Source of the DNA: Clostridiales bacterium Firm_04
Lineage (GTDB): Bacteria > Bacillota > Clostridia > Oscillospirales > Ruminococcaceae
Assembly (NCBI GenBank): GCA_001603005.1
Contig: LVAJ01000025.1
Coordinates: 1 to 64,000 of the forward strand
Length of the DNA: 64,000 bases
Direction of reading: 5' to 3'
The notes under the pieces were generated by a model. That model saw nothing but the letters and a program-made list of their open reading frames with translations, did not search any database and was not told the DNA's origin. The position numbers were made by a program, and so were the translations under genes. Position 1 is the stretch's first letter. Each line of letters starts with the position of its first letter. Below are positions 44,708-53,721 of this stretch, piece by piece.

Positions 44708-44715
44708 ATCTATTT

Positions 44716-45903
44716 TTATACCTTGTCGAGCCTGCCGACATACGTCTGATTGCCAATCTCCAGACGGACGGGGATGCCGTCATCCGGAGTCGGTGCCGGA
44801 ACGGGATCCGGCTGGATCTCAACCGGATCCGCTTTGCCGTAGCCGTTGAGCCCCTTAGCCTTGATCTGCGTCGGGTAGTCGGTATAGCAGTAATCAAGAT
44901 CTACGTCACCGGTGACGCCAGCGACCTTGCCGGTGTGGCTGTACTGCCACATGCCATAGCTGGTGATATATGTCGGCTGCTGCCCGCGTGTATCGGCTAC
45001 CCACAGGGCGTACCGCCGCAAAACGTCTGCGCTGATCTTGTCATGCATCGGAGATCCGGACATGTACAGCCCCACCCAGTAGCCGGCTTTTTCAACGCGG
45101 CTCAAAAACGCATCAACGACAGCGGAGAGCGCCTTGCTGTCGAGATCCAGCATGTCTCCCTCGACATCGTAGTATACCGGATATGCAAACTTTTTGCCGC
45201 GGAGCCGCTCGATAAAGCAATCAGCCTCTTTGCGTGCCTCTGCGACCGTCTTTGCCTCACCGTACCAGTACGCGCCGACCGGAATGCCGGCATCAGTAGC
45301 CGCCTTGTAGTGCTGCTCATACAGCGGATCCGTGTAGTCGCGCTGCCCCGCCTTGATAATGACAAAATCAGAAGTCAACTTCCCCCAGTCGATTTTGTTC
45401 TGATAGAGCGAGATGTCGATGCCGATTTTCAGCGGTTTTGCCGTCTTCTGGACGTCGTAATACTCATAAAAACTGCTGCACGGGATGCAGTAGCTGTTGC
45501 CTTTTGTCTCGTCACCAAACCAGTGACCAGATCTGACGTCCACATGTGTATAGCTGTCGTTGATGCGAGCGATGCCGGAAAGTCCAACATCCTCCGCGGC
45601 ACAGCAGACCAGATAACTGACAATAGGCTTGCCGTCCTGCCCGTAGCAACAAATGTCAGCCGCTTTGCCGAGTGTGTGCTGTCCGGTGCCAGATCCGCCG
45701 ACAGACTTGTCATGTGCTGCACAACGATAGCCGCTCGACACGATGATCTTGGAGCAGCCAAGCGCGGTGTAGAGCTGTTCCAGCTTGTCGATCAGCTCGT
45801 CCGCGATCAGAGTGCTGTGCTCTTTGCCACATTTGCAGCGGAACTCGCTGACATTAAAATGCGGAGAGAGCTGCTTGCTTTTGATGTCATACGTCTTTAC
45901 CAT
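44716..45903 (-). CDS. Prophage endolysin: M15 peptidase plus GH25 muramidase
   Basis: 395 aa. Residues about 10-125 form a VanY-type M15 metallopeptidase (FRCKCGKEH, SSGYRCAAHDKSVGG, HTLGKAADI and the zinc ligand in THVDVRSG). Residues about 155-345 form a GH25 lysozyme (IGIDISLYQNKIDW, IKAGQRDYTD, VYYDVEGDML with catalytic acids, MWQYSHTGKV). It thus cuts both the stem peptide and the glycan. The ATG at 45901-45903 lies 9 nt from AAGGAGG and overlaps the holin gene end. No signal peptide, so release depends on the holin. Confidence 0.92.
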   Translation of the reverse strand: MVKTYDIKSKQLSPHFNVSEFRCKCGKEHSTLIADELIDKLEQLYTALGCSKIIVSSGYRCAAHDKSVGGSGTGQHTLGKAADICCYGQDGKPIVSYLVCCAAEDVGLSGIARINDSYTHVDVRSGHWFGDETKGNSYCIPCSSFYEYYDVQKTAKPLKIGIDISLYQNKIDWGKLTSDFVIIKAGQRDYTDPLYEQHYKAATDAGIPVGAYWYGEAKTVAEARKEADCFIERLRGKKFAYPVYYDVEGDMLDLDSKALSAVVDAFLSRVEKAGYWVGLYMSGSPMHDKISADVLRRYALWVADTRGQQPTYITSYGMWQYSHTGKVAGVTGDVDLDYCYTDYPTQIKAKGLNGYGKADPVEIQPDPVPAPTPDDGIPVRLEIGNQTYVGRLDKV

Positions 45904-46285
45904 TCTCATCGCCCTCCTTGCTCTGAAAAACTCGCAGCTTTTTGATGATGCCAGCTGCCCACTTTGCTTCCGGATTCGCTTCGGCGTAGTTTTCAAGGAT
46001 GCTGATGATCTCCATAGCCACAATGTATGCAAACACGGCACCAGCTGCAAACGCTCCGGCTATCTCCGCCAGCTGCGGCGCCTGATAATACTTGCCGAGC
46101 TCGGCAATGCCGATTTCCAGCCCGCACGCCGTCGCCATGACGAGGATCTCCATGATCTTATGCAGCCCGCCGACGCGCATCTTTTGCGAGCTGATGTCGC
46201 GCTTGATCGCCGCCTTGATCAGCCCTGTGATAAAATCCGCGAGCGCAAGCCCGACCACGATTGCAAGCATGATAATGTATTTCAT
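45887..46285 (-). CDS. Phage holin (toxin secretion/phage lysis holin family)
   Basis: 132 aa. Three hydrophobic segments (IIMLAIVVGLALADFITGL; IMEILVMATACGLEIGIAEL; LAEIAGAFAAGAVFAYIVAMEIISILEN) and the central KRDISSQKMRVGGLHK loop match the PF05105/TIGR01593 holin family. Forms the lesion through which the endolysin passes. Ribosome site AGGAGGATAC upstream. Its end overlaps the endolysin start by 17 nt. Confidence 0.92.
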   Translation of the reverse strand: MKYIIMLAIVVGLALADFITGLIKAAIKRDISSQKMRVGGLHKIMEILVMATACGLEIGIAELGKYYQAPQLAEIAGAFAAGAVFAYIVAMEIISILENYAEANPEAKWAAGIIKKLRVFQSKEGDENGKDV

Positions 46286-46309
46286 ATAAAAGTATCCTCC
46301 TGTTTTGAA

Positions 46310-46972
46310 TCAAAGCGATCTAATCATCGCATAAAGCTCGGCTGGTGTCGGGCAGTACGGAACGAACTTTTCCGAAATATTCCATGCATTTTGCAGGCAG
46401 ATCATCGGCTGGAATACTACGTTATCAAAGCTGACCGTCTGCCCTGTCGGTTTACGTACTCTGATGATCGGTGCCATGCGCCCGTCACTCGTGATCGTAA
46501 AGTCCTGCCCGCTGCCAGTATCCAGTTTGTAGGCAGGTGATCCACCAACATTTTGCACAATCAGGCAGTATGTGTCCGTGCTGCCGCCTGCCGGACAGCC
46601 CGACAGGTGGTAGCTGCCCGCCGGAATCACTTTTTGATCCGCAGCATTGCCGGTGTAGAGGTAAAACTGTGCATCGCCCGTGCCGTCGTGCTCGCCGTTC
46701 AGCGTGATCGTCCCAGCATCAAAGTCATATGTTGCCGTGATACCGCGCTTGGTCTCCGTCGTGAGCGGATTCGACAGCGGCATGATGTTCTTCGCACCGC
46801 CGTCGATCAGATCAGCGAGCAGCGTGTCATGTGTCGCGTCCGCAGCTTCGCGGGCTGCTGTTTCCGCTGCAAGTGCAGTTTGGTCTGCTTTGCTTACTTC
46901 CAGCGCATCAATCCGCGCCGGACACGCATCAATCTGCAAATAATCGCTTTGTGTCATCTGTCCTTCAGGCAT
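46310..46972 (-). CDS. Phage tail appendage / receptor-binding-type protein
   Basis: 220 aa. N-terminal 70 residues are helical and coiled-coil-like (ARIDALEVSKADQTALAAE), followed by a beta-rich domain (KNIMPLSNPLTTETKRGIT, NGEHDGTGDAQFYLYTG) resembling carbohydrate-binding jelly-roll appendages. The ATG at 46970-46972 has GGAGGTG upstream and overlaps the stop of the preceding tail gene. Position between tail-tip genes and holin supports a host-binding role; no exact family recognised. Confidence 0.7.
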   Translation of the reverse strand: MPEGQMTQSDYLQIDACPARIDALEVSKADQTALAAETAAREAADATHDTLLADLIDGGAKNIMPLSNPLTTETKRGITATYDFDAGTITLNGEHDGTGDAQFYLYTGNAADQKVIPAGSYHLSGCPAGGSTDTYCLIVQNVGGSPAYKLDTGSGQDFTITSDGRMAPIIRVRKPTGQTVSFDNVVFQPMICLQNAWNISEKFVPYCPTPAELYAMIRSL

Positions 46973-48365
46973 GATAATCCACCTCCGTATACAGTACATA
47001 GCCGTCCTTGTCGCGGATGACTACGCCGTTTTTATCGCGCCATACATAAGATGACGCGTCGTCTTGGATTTGCGCGACATGCACCGTCGCCGGAATGCTT
47101 GCCGGTCTGGTAAAGCTGCGGCGGTTTCCGACCGAGAAATTGAGCGTTTTGCCTGTGATGCCGTCTTTTTCCGTTTCGGTTATTTCCAGATAGACAGCAC
47201 CGCCGAGCCGCTCGTCGTACACCGTGCCTTTGTCGCCGACCTTATAACGATACATCTTACTGATATCGTCATAAATCGGATTTCCGATGCTGTCGGCAAT
47301 CTGGAACTTGTACGAAATCACCGGTTGACAGTATCGCCAAAAGTAACTGTGCATGTACTGCGCAATTGCCGCCATGTCGTGACCTTCCGGCAGCGATACC
47401 GTCACGCTCCTGACAATGTTGTGCGGAATCTGACGGATCGGGAAGCTCTCCGGCGACCAGCTTGATGCCGTCCACGATCCCTCGCCGTCGTATACGCGAA
47501 TATACGAGCACATTGTAGATACATCGACCGTGCGCGTGATGCCGTGCAGATTGTTTCCGACGCGGAGATCAAACGCATGATCGTCGGAGTCTTCCATCTC
47601 GGAATTTACACTGAAATAAAAGTTGTCGCGGAACAGCTTGCCACCGACCACCTCGCAGAAGCCGTTACCGCCAAGAATCGCGGCGACTGGTGTCATGCCG
47701 TCGCCCACATCGTTGAGGTAGTTGATGCCCTCGATATCGCTGTAATACTGGTACAAAAAGCGGTGTACATCCGATCCAGCATAAAAAGTGGACATCATGA
47801 GGATGTTCCGGAGCACCTCGTCGCCGGTCGTGCCCGCGATCTTCGGCGGGCTGTCGCAGAAAGCACTCGGAAAAATCCAGCCGTCGTTAAGCTGGTAAAA
47901 CACATGCTCCGCTGTGCACTCGACCATGTGAGCATTAAAGTCCTGCGTCACCGACATGATCGTAAAGATTTGCCCTAACACTTTCAGATAATTACGCTCG
48001 ACAATCAGTTTCCATTTGCCGTCCTCGTCCATAGGATGACGCATCCGGACGCTGTACTCGCCGTTAAGCACCTCTTTGACGCGGCACTCTGTCGGGCAGA
48101 GGATTGCCAAGCCGTTTGTATTAAAGTCCTCACGCTCGGCAGAGATGTCAAACACGCTGACATACGGGTTTTGATCGACGATGTTGACGCGCAGCTTCGG
48201 AATGCCGATCATGAGATCGCAGAACGGATAGCCTGCGTTCCGCAGTCCCTCGATATGCCAGACACCAGCACCGCAAGGATTTACAAGCGGTTTTGCAGGG
48301 TAGCTGATAAAGTCTGTGTTTGTCGGATATGCGTCCTCGACATCCGTGGGAATGTACCATGCCAC
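46965..48365 (-). CDS. Phage tail tip protein (Tal/minor structural, endopeptidase-type)
   Basis: 466 aa. The middle (RVKEVLNGEYSVRMRHPMDEDGKWKLI, VGQIFTIMSV-type and ECTAEHVFYQLNDG) is the conserved beginning of siphovirus tail-associated 'phage minor structural protein' (prophage endopeptidase tail family). The start is assigned to GTG at 48363-48365 because GGGGGGTG lies just upstream and it follows the previous stop; that gives MAWYIPTDVEDAYPTNTDF. It forms the tail tip below Dit. Confidence 0.82.
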   Translation of the reverse strand: MAWYIPTDVEDAYPTNTDFISYPAKPLVNPCGAGVWHIEGLRNAGYPFCDLMIGIPKLRVNIVDQNPYVSVFDISAEREDFNTNGLAILCPTECRVKEVLNGEYSVRMRHPMDEDGKWKLIVERNYLKVLGQIFTIMSVTQDFNAHMVECTAEHVFYQLNDGWIFPSAFCDSPPKIAGTTGDEVLRNILMMSTFYAGSDVHRFLYQYYSDIEGINYLNDVGDGMTPVAAILGGNGFCEVVGGKLFRDNFYFSVNSEMEDSDDHAFDLRVGNNLHGITRTVDVSTMCSYIRVYDGEGSWTASSWSPESFPIRQIPHNIVRSVTVSLPEGHDMAAIAQYMHSYFWRYCQPVISYKFQIADSIGNPIYDDISKMYRYKVGDKGTVYDERLGGAVYLEITETEKDGITGKTLNFSVGNRRSFTRPASIPATVHVAQIQDDASSYVWRDKNGVVIRDKDGYVLYTEVDYHA

Positions 48366-48378
48366 GCCATCACCCCCC

Positions 48379-49272
48379 TTATGGATCGACTGCAATCGGA
48401 AATCCCGCATCGTGCAGCCAGTTTGCATCACGGCATTGCGCGTCTGTACACACGATCAGGTTGCTGTCCTCCGGCAGTACGACCGTCAGCGGATCGGGCA
48501 CGGATACAATAGACGGATAACCGGCAGCGGCTTTTACTACTGTTGTAATCGGTGCAGAGCACCGGAAAATGCATGCATGTGCCAACCGTGTGATTGAAAT
48601 GTCAGTCAGGTCATCGCCGTAGAAGTCGAACCAGCTATACTGAGCGTCCCGCGTTTGACCGCCCGGATTGTCAACCTTTGAAAACCCGCGCAATGCAATT
48701 TTAAAATTGCAGTATTCCTGTGCGTATCCAAGTGTCAATGTTTTGTTGCCCCCGCTTCCGAGTATAGCCTCAAAATTGCACGAGCTTTGGCTCATACGCA
48801 TGCCACCAAACACCTGAAATGGTGATCCGCTCGAATTTGAATATGATATCAGCCCCGAAAACATACTACCTTGACAAACAACATGTCGGTCGGCAGTTGG
48901 AATTGTTTGCCCATCAATGCTAGACACGCGAGAACCGCCCATAAACACGTAGTACTTCGGGTACGTGTTTTCGATGACCATGTTTGTCAGATGGAGTGAG
49001 TCCCAGAACTCAAGACGAGCGTTAGAAGTGCTTCCTTCCGAGAGCAGTTTGAAATAGCTTTCTGTCAATTTCAGATTTTTGATCTCCGTCCCGTTTCCGA
49101 AAATCCTGTCGCACATGATGTTGATTACAGTGTTAGAAATGCCCTCCGGCACAAAGTCATTCATGTCCCACACGGCATTTTCAGGGAGATGCACCGCGGT
49201 TTCCGGAGTTGCGATAGCTTCGACAAATTCCGCCCACGTTGTCGGATATGCGTCATATTGGCAAAAAGACAT
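48379..49272 (-). CDS. Phage tail-tip associated protein of unknown function
   Basis: 297 aa, beta-rich with many Ser, Asn and Gly, compatible with a beta-helix or jelly-roll. N-terminal MSFCQYDAYPTTWAEFVEAI is distinct from the rest. The ATG at 49270-49272 follows GGAGGTG and overlaps the Dit stop. It sits between Dit and the Tal-like protein, an uncommon insertion, so it may be an additional receptor-binding component. More AT-rich than the host genes. Confidence 0.65.
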   Translation of the reverse strand: MSFCQYDAYPTTWAEFVEAIATPETAVHLPENAVWDMNDFVPEGISNTVINIMCDRIFGNGTEIKNLKLTESYFKLLSEGSTSNARLEFWDSLHLTNMVIENTYPKYYVFMGGSRVSSIDGQTIPTADRHVVCQGSMFSGLISYSNSSGSPFQVFGGMRMSQSSCNFEAILGSGGNKTLTLGYAQEYCNFKIALRGFSKVDNPGGQTRDAQYSWFDFYGDDLTDISITRLAHACIFRCSAPITTVVKAAAGYPSIVSVPDPLTVVLPEDSNLIVCTDAQCRDANWLHDAGFPIAVDP

Positions 49273-50009
49273 CAGTAACACCTCCAATTGCCCGTAATTG
49301 TGACACTCGACACGTTCGACGACACCTGCAATACATTTGTGCCGACTGAAAACATCGGTAGTTTGCCCTGTGTGTGTTCCATGATCGAGATGTTTTCTCC
49401 GTTCACTGTTTTGTAAACGAGCATTCTGTCGGAATCAATCGTCACAGACACGTTATTGCTACTCTGATTTACGTAAAACGGTATGCCGTTACATGTAATA
49501 ATTGCGTCTGCCGGATTCATTGTAAAACGGATAATCGGCTTGCTGTATCGTGTGCCCTCGTTCTCAATCACGCCGTCCTGCGGCAGTTCAAATTCCGGAT
49601 TTGACACGAAATATTTGAAAGGGGAGCAAGTGAACGTGATTTTATACGCGATTTTTGCGCCGTCATAGCTTTGCACCGGAGTAATACCGTCGATCATGCG
49701 GATTTTGAAGTAATACTCCGGATATCTGCTGATTTGCAGTCGCTTTGCGCTTTGTAACCACGCATATAGGTCTGTATCAGAGTAGTTACTCCTCATTTGC
49801 GGGAACTTATAACACGTTAACGGGATTTTGATGTTTTCATACGAATCATCTGAAAAAATTCCGTCTTCATCACTGCCGAACTTGAATGCTGTGTACCGTT
49901 TTTTCGCCATAGGCGGAACGGGAGGTGTATCACAATACAAACCGACATCCACGCACGAAACGCCGTCAACACGAAATTCGTCATAAGAATATGTCTCAAT
50001 CCAGCTCAT
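49272..50009 (-). CDS. Phage distal tail protein (Dit)
   Basis: 245 aa. The N-terminal DGVSCVDVGLYCDTPPVPPMAKKRY and the later YPEYYFKIRMIDGITPVQSY.. AYKITFTCSPFKY pattern are the siphovirus Dit/phage tail component fold; the hub joining tail tube and tip. The second of two close ATGs (50007-50009) has the better spacing from AGGAGGTG. It overlaps the tape-measure stop by 4 nt. Confidence 0.85.
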   Translation of the reverse strand: MSWIETYSYDEFRVDGVSCVDVGLYCDTPPVPPMAKKRYTAFKFGSDEDGIFSDDSYENIKIPLTCYKFPQMRSNYSDTDLYAWLQSAKRLQISRYPEYYFKIRMIDGITPVQSYDGAKIAYKITFTCSPFKYFVSNPEFELPQDGVIENEGTRYSKPIIRFTMNPADAIITCNGIPFYVNQSSNNVSVTIDSDRMLVYKTVNGENISIMEHTQGKLPMFSVGTNVLQVSSNVSSVTITGNWRCY

Positions 50010-52147
50010 GTCCATGCACCTCCTGCAAATCCAAGCCCGTAGCCTCTGGATTCTCTGCCTTGCAAGTCGGAAAGCTGCAAGGAAATCTCATCAATCATAA
50101 TGGAAACTGCCTGCTTCACGCTTGATTCATCCATTGCACCAGCGACATTCACCGTTACGTTGAGATTTTCAACCCTTGCGCCGCCACTGATGCGGCTTGC
50201 AAGCTTGTCCATCCATTCCGTGTGAGTGTCAAGCGGCAAAAGAACTTCATCGCCGTTTTCGCCGACAACAGTATTATTCAGAACTGCCGGGCGGTCAGCG
50301 AAAAAGCCTGTTGCGTATCCTCTGTATTTCTGTTCGTAATATTCAGCAAGATTCGACGGGACACCCGTAATTGCTTTGTATGCTTCGGAATTTCCGGAAT
50401 TACGGCGCGTATTCTGAAAATCTTCAAGGGAAAGCGTCGAACCGGAGTCAAGCCAATCATGGATATCTGAATTTACATCGCCCTCAATGCTCTCTGCAAT
50501 CCAATTTCCGAGCCGTGTTGTCCAGAGGTTATTATATACTCCCTGAATCAGCTGCTTTGCGATTTCGCCGCCCTTTGCATCCCAATCAATGCCGCCGATA
50601 AACATATCTGCAATAAACTTTGCAGCTTCAACGACCAGACCGCCTACAGCGTCGCGGGCTTCTGTTGAGGTCAAGCCCTTTCCGATTTTGACAAGAATCT
50701 CTTTTGCAGTTGCAAAAAGCTGCTGCCGGTTTTCCTCGTTATTGAGGTAATCACCGAGATTCTTGATAATCTGTGTTGCGGATGATATAAGTTCAACAGA
50801 GAAATGTGTCAAGCCCGCTCCGATATTCTCGATAATCTTAATCACGCCGGTTTCCGGATCCATTAGCACTTCAAGCGTTTCCGGGCTTGTCAGCCCGTCC
50901 ATAAGCGCATTGATAATTTCAAAGCCCTTATCTGTGATCGCTTTCAAGTTTTTAGGGTCTGTGATCTTTGCGGCAAAAGTCGTAACAGTTGACGCCGCGC
51001 TTGTAATAATTTCCGGAATCTTGCTCAAATCAGACGGGAAAATACTTGAAATAAGGTCTTTTCCAGCTTGCAGCAGTTCGTCTTTTTTACTCATGATCGT
51101 TTGCGCGATAGCCGGCACCGTCTGTGCAAGCGAAGAAACGACCGCCGGGATATTGCTTGCAAGCCCTGCAACAAGCGAAGTCGCGCCGGATACAACGGAC
51201 GGCAAAAGTTTATTCATGATTTCTGGCACTTCCGGCGAAAGTTCACTGACTAGTTCTGAAAGTCCCTCTGTCAATGCCGGAACAATATCAGTGAGTTTCC
51301 CGGAAATGTTTTTCACCGCTGTTTTTGCAGCATCAGAAAAAGCGGATGCCGACCCAGTGCCAGTGAGAAAGTTTTGCCATGCTGCTTTCATTGCAGCGAT
51401 TGAACCGCTGACCGTTCGGCTTGCCTCTGCGGATGTCGTACCAGCAATCTTCATGTGCTTCTGCATAACGCTGATTGCATTGACAATGTTTCCGAAGCTC
51501 ATGGAATCGGCATCGACTGTAACGCCGAGCTCAGCCATTTCCTCGTTCATCTGCGCAGCGTCCTGGACCAGGCGAGCCATCTCTTCCTTTGTACCGCCAT
51601 AACCAAGCTTCAGGTTGTCGAGCATTGTATAGTTTGCTTTCGCAAAACCCTGATAGGCGTTCTGAATACTCTCCATACTGGAGCCGTATGTATTCATGTT
51701 GTCGGCCATGTCTATAATGGCGCGGTTCGCAGCATCGGCTGCGGCCTCTGTGTCTCCGTCAAGCGATTGCAGCAGAGATGCAGAAAAGCCCGTGACCGTT
51801 TCCATGTACTGATTCGCGGAAAGGCCTGCTGTTTTGAACGCCTGATTCGCGTATTCCTGAACCTTTTTTGACGATTCGCCGAAAATCTTATCAACGCCGC
51901 CGACAAGCTGTTCAAAATCAGCAACCGCGTCAAGGCTTTTCTTGGACAATGCCGTGATAGCGGTACTCGCCGCACCGATTCCGGCCGCAGCAGCCTTCCC
52001 GACACCCGCCAGGACATCTCCTACCTTTCCAGCTGCGCTTTTCAGGCCGTCTGCGAAGCTGTGAAATTTTCCTTTTGATTCGGTCAGACCTTTTTCATAT
52101 TCCTTTGTATCGAGCCCAATTTTGGCAAATAAACTGAATACATTCAT
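50006..52147 (-). CDS. Phage tail tape measure protein
   Basis: 713 aa. Starts NVFSLFAKIGLDTKEYEKGL, typical of the family, then long Ala/Ser-rich helices and hydrophobic stretches (AAAAGIGAASTAITALSKKSL; PSVVSGATSLVAGLASNIP). Sets tail length and is ejected with the DNA. The C-terminal 80 residues (VVGENGDEVLLPL) are the usual globular end. Directly downstream of the frameshifted chaperone genes, as in most siphoviruses. Confidence 0.92.
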   Translation of the reverse strand: MNVFSLFAKIGLDTKEYEKGLTESKGKFHSFADGLKSAAGKVGDVLAGVGKAAAAGIGAASTAITALSKKSLDAVADFEQLVGGVDKIFGESSKKVQEYANQAFKTAGLSANQYMETVTGFSASLLQSLDGDTEAAADAANRAIIDMADNMNTYGSSMESIQNAYQGFAKANYTMLDNLKLGYGGTKEEMARLVQDAAQMNEEMAELGVTVDADSMSFGNIVNAISVMQKHMKIAGTTSAEASRTVSGSIAAMKAAWQNFLTGTGSASAFSDAAKTAVKNISGKLTDIVPALTEGLSELVSELSPEVPEIMNKLLPSVVSGATSLVAGLASNIPAVVSSLAQTVPAIAQTIMSKKDELLQAGKDLISSIFPSDLSKIPEIITSAASTVTTFAAKITDPKNLKAITDKGFEIINALMDGLTSPETLEVLMDPETGVIKIIENIGAGLTHFSVELISSATQIIKNLGDYLNNEENRQQLFATAKEILVKIGKGLTSTEARDAVGGLVVEAAKFIADMFIGGIDWDAKGGEIAKQLIQGVYNNLWTTRLGNWIAESIEGDVNSDIHDWLDSGSTLSLEDFQNTRRNSGNSEAYKAITGVPSNLAEYYEQKYRGYATGFFADRPAVLNNTVVGENGDEVLLPLDTHTEWMDKLASRISGGARVENLNVTVNVAGAMDESSVKQAVSIMIDEISLQLSDLQGRESRGYGLGFAGGAWT

Positions 52148-52506
52148 TCGTCGTCACCTCTTTCCAGAATTGCTCCTAGGCCGTCGATGATAGAAGCCGC
52201 AATTTCGGATGCTGAACGTTGTTCAGCTGGATTCAGTTGTTCAGCTGGATTCTCAGGCTGCTCCTGTTCTTCATCCGAAATAAACGGTGGATTGTACGCC
52301 TGCTCAACCCAGCGTGTCGGAATTCCTGTAATATGGCCGAGCGCATCGGTGACATAAGAACGAAAACAGACCTCGCGCAGCCGGGATTCATACAGCATGA
52401 ACAAATAGTCCGTGCCGAAAATGTCCAGCTTTGCGAGGTCTGCCGCGATCACAGTCTCTTGATAAAGCCCTGCGCCCGAAGCAGCGCATCGAAAAAATGC
52501 AGGCAC
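52144..52506 (-). CDS. Tail assembly chaperone, -1 frameshift extension (gpT-like)
   Basis: This frame has no ribosome site of its own; it is entered by -1 frameshifting at the slippery T-TTT-TTC (minus strand 52497-52491) from the upstream gene. After slippage the protein continues RCAASGAGLYQETVIAADLAKLDIFGTDYLF to a Glu/Pro-rich end, giving a fusion of about 231 aa. A GTG at 52504-52506 could only give the isolated part. Equivalent to lambda gpGT. Confidence 0.78.
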   Translation of the reverse strand: MPAFFRCAASGAGLYQETVIAADLAKLDIFGTDYLFMLYESRLREVCFRSYVTDALGHITGIPTRWVEQAYNPPFISDEEQEQPENPAEQLNPAEQRSASEIAASIIDGLGAILERGDDE

Positions 52507-52838
52507 CTCTCAGAGCTCAACACATCCAGGACAGCAGCAATGCAGTCCTCGCCGTCGGCAGGATCCTCCTGACCGGCAAAGTCCTCGCCACTCATGAAAC
52601 ACACTGCGCCGCACAGCTCCATTGTGCCGTCCACATTCGTTTCCATGCACCATTGCAGGATGTTAAAGAAGTTTTCGGTTCCTGCCTTTCGGATATCTTC
52701 AGCGGAAGCTCCTTCCGGGAGCTTTGGCAGCTTTGCACGGATAGCTCGAACACCGTCGGCGTACCGACGGACGATTTCTGCAATCTTTACAGTCTGCACG
52801 GCAAATTCCTTCGGCGTGCAGTTCGCAAGTGTTTTCAT
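52449..52838 (-). CDS. Tail assembly chaperone (gpG-like)
   Basis: 129 aa, mostly helical. It lies between the major tail protein and the tape measure, the fixed place of the tail assembly chaperone. The zero-frame product ends after FIKRL; the slippery heptamer near its end (codons TTT TTC) allows a fraction of ribosomes to shift to the downstream frame. The chaperone coats the tape measure during tail-tube polymerisation. Confidence 0.8.
   Translation of the reverse strand: MKTLANCTPKEFAVQTVKIAEIVRRYADGVRAIRAKLPKLPEGASAEDIRKAGTENFFNILQWCMETNVDGTMELCGAVCFMSGEDFAGQEDPADGEDCIAAVLDVLSSERCLHFFDALLRAQGFIKRL
52491..52497 (-). promoter_or_regulatory. Programmed -1 frameshift slippery site
   Basis: T TTT TTC in the correct zero-frame phase (CAT TTT TTC), about 40 nt before the zero-frame stop, and the -1 frame then stays open to the tape-measure start. 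Confidence 0.75.
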
Positions 52839-52850
52839 GCCGATGCCTCC

Positions 52851-53708
52851 TTATGCCTTAGCTGTTACAGTCGCATTACCGGATGCAAGAGCACCGTTCT
52901 GGCCAACAGCTGCGACGGTGATCTTCTTGCCGGTTTCCGCAGTGATGTCGGATGTTCCGTCCCAGACCGTCCATGTGTAATCAGGCATAGAGCCGTATGC
53001 CACAGTCGGAGCGGTCGTGCCGGTCTTGTAGACATAGGACGCACCGGCAGGCTTCGTGTAGTTGGTGATCGTCAGCTTGGTCGTACCGGATGCTGTGCCT
53101 GCTGCGGATGCAACAGTGATCGTTCCGAGAGTTGCGTCAGGATTCGCGATGCGGTAGAGCTCGATCGGCTCGATCGTGTTGTCAGCAAGCGACTTGTAGC
53201 CGGTAATCGTGCAGGACAGTCCACCGACAGCTGCCTTGCTTGTGGAGATGCTCAGGCCGCCGGTGCTGTATCCCTTCGGGATCAGTGCAATCACATAGCC
53301 ACCGTCTGCAAGCGGCAAAATCAGCGCGAGGTTCTGGAAATCCTCCGACACGATTTCATACTTGATAGTGATCTTGTCGCCGTCGATCGTCGCGGAGCCA
53401 AGTGCCATTGCAAGATCAGTGATACTCATGCTGGCAAGTGTGAACGTGATCTGCGTTGTGACCTTCGTCGTAACAAGACCCTCCAGATAGTCGAAATGGA
53501 CATTGTTCAGGTCGCTCAGGATGTTGATGGTTTCCCGGTTGACATTTACGCCGAAGCTGTCCTTCGTGACAACACCGACCTGACCGTCAAGCAGAGACTG
53601 ACGGAATTCCGTGATGTCAAAGTTTTTCACAAGCAGACCGCTGTCGAACTGAACGCTGCCAGCCTGCTCGGGGGTAATCTTTTCCAGCCTTGAGAGATCA
53701 ATTCCCAT
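52851..53708 (-). CDS. Phage major tail protein with C-terminal Ig-like domain
   Basis: 285 aa. Residues 1-190 form the tail-tube fold (GIDLSRLEKITPEQAGSVQFDSG.., LEGLVTTKVTTQITFTLASM). Residues about 195-285 are a separate bacterial Ig-like domain (TLGTITVASAAGTASGTTKLT, ASYVYKTGTTAPTV, ITVAAVGQNG). Such decorations project from the tail and may bind cell-surface sugars or mucus. A similar add-on is on the capsid protein. Confidence 0.88.
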   Translation of the reverse strand: MGIDLSRLEKITPEQAGSVQFDSGLLVKNFDITEFRQSLLDGQVGVVTKDSFGVNVNRETINILSDLNNVHFDYLEGLVTTKVTTQITFTLASMSITDLAMALGSATIDGDKITIKYEIVSEDFQNLALILPLADGGYVIALIPKGYSTGGLSISTSKAAVGGLSCTITGYKSLADNTIEPIELYRIANPDATLGTITVASAAGTASGTTKLTITNYTKPAGASYVYKTGTTAPTVAYGSMPDYTWTVWDGTSDITAETGKKITVAAVGQNGALASGNATVTAKA

Positions 53709-53721
53709 TGCTTTTTCCTCC

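Noticed and set aside
44661-44897. N-terminal extension of the cotJC frame into the prophage
   Set aside because: Arg/Ser-rich antisense of endolysin sequence; passes through a terminator; unrelated to catalases.
52504-52506. Independent GTG start for the second chaperone frame
   Set aside because: No ribosome site at a suitable distance; the in-phase slippery heptamer explains it better.
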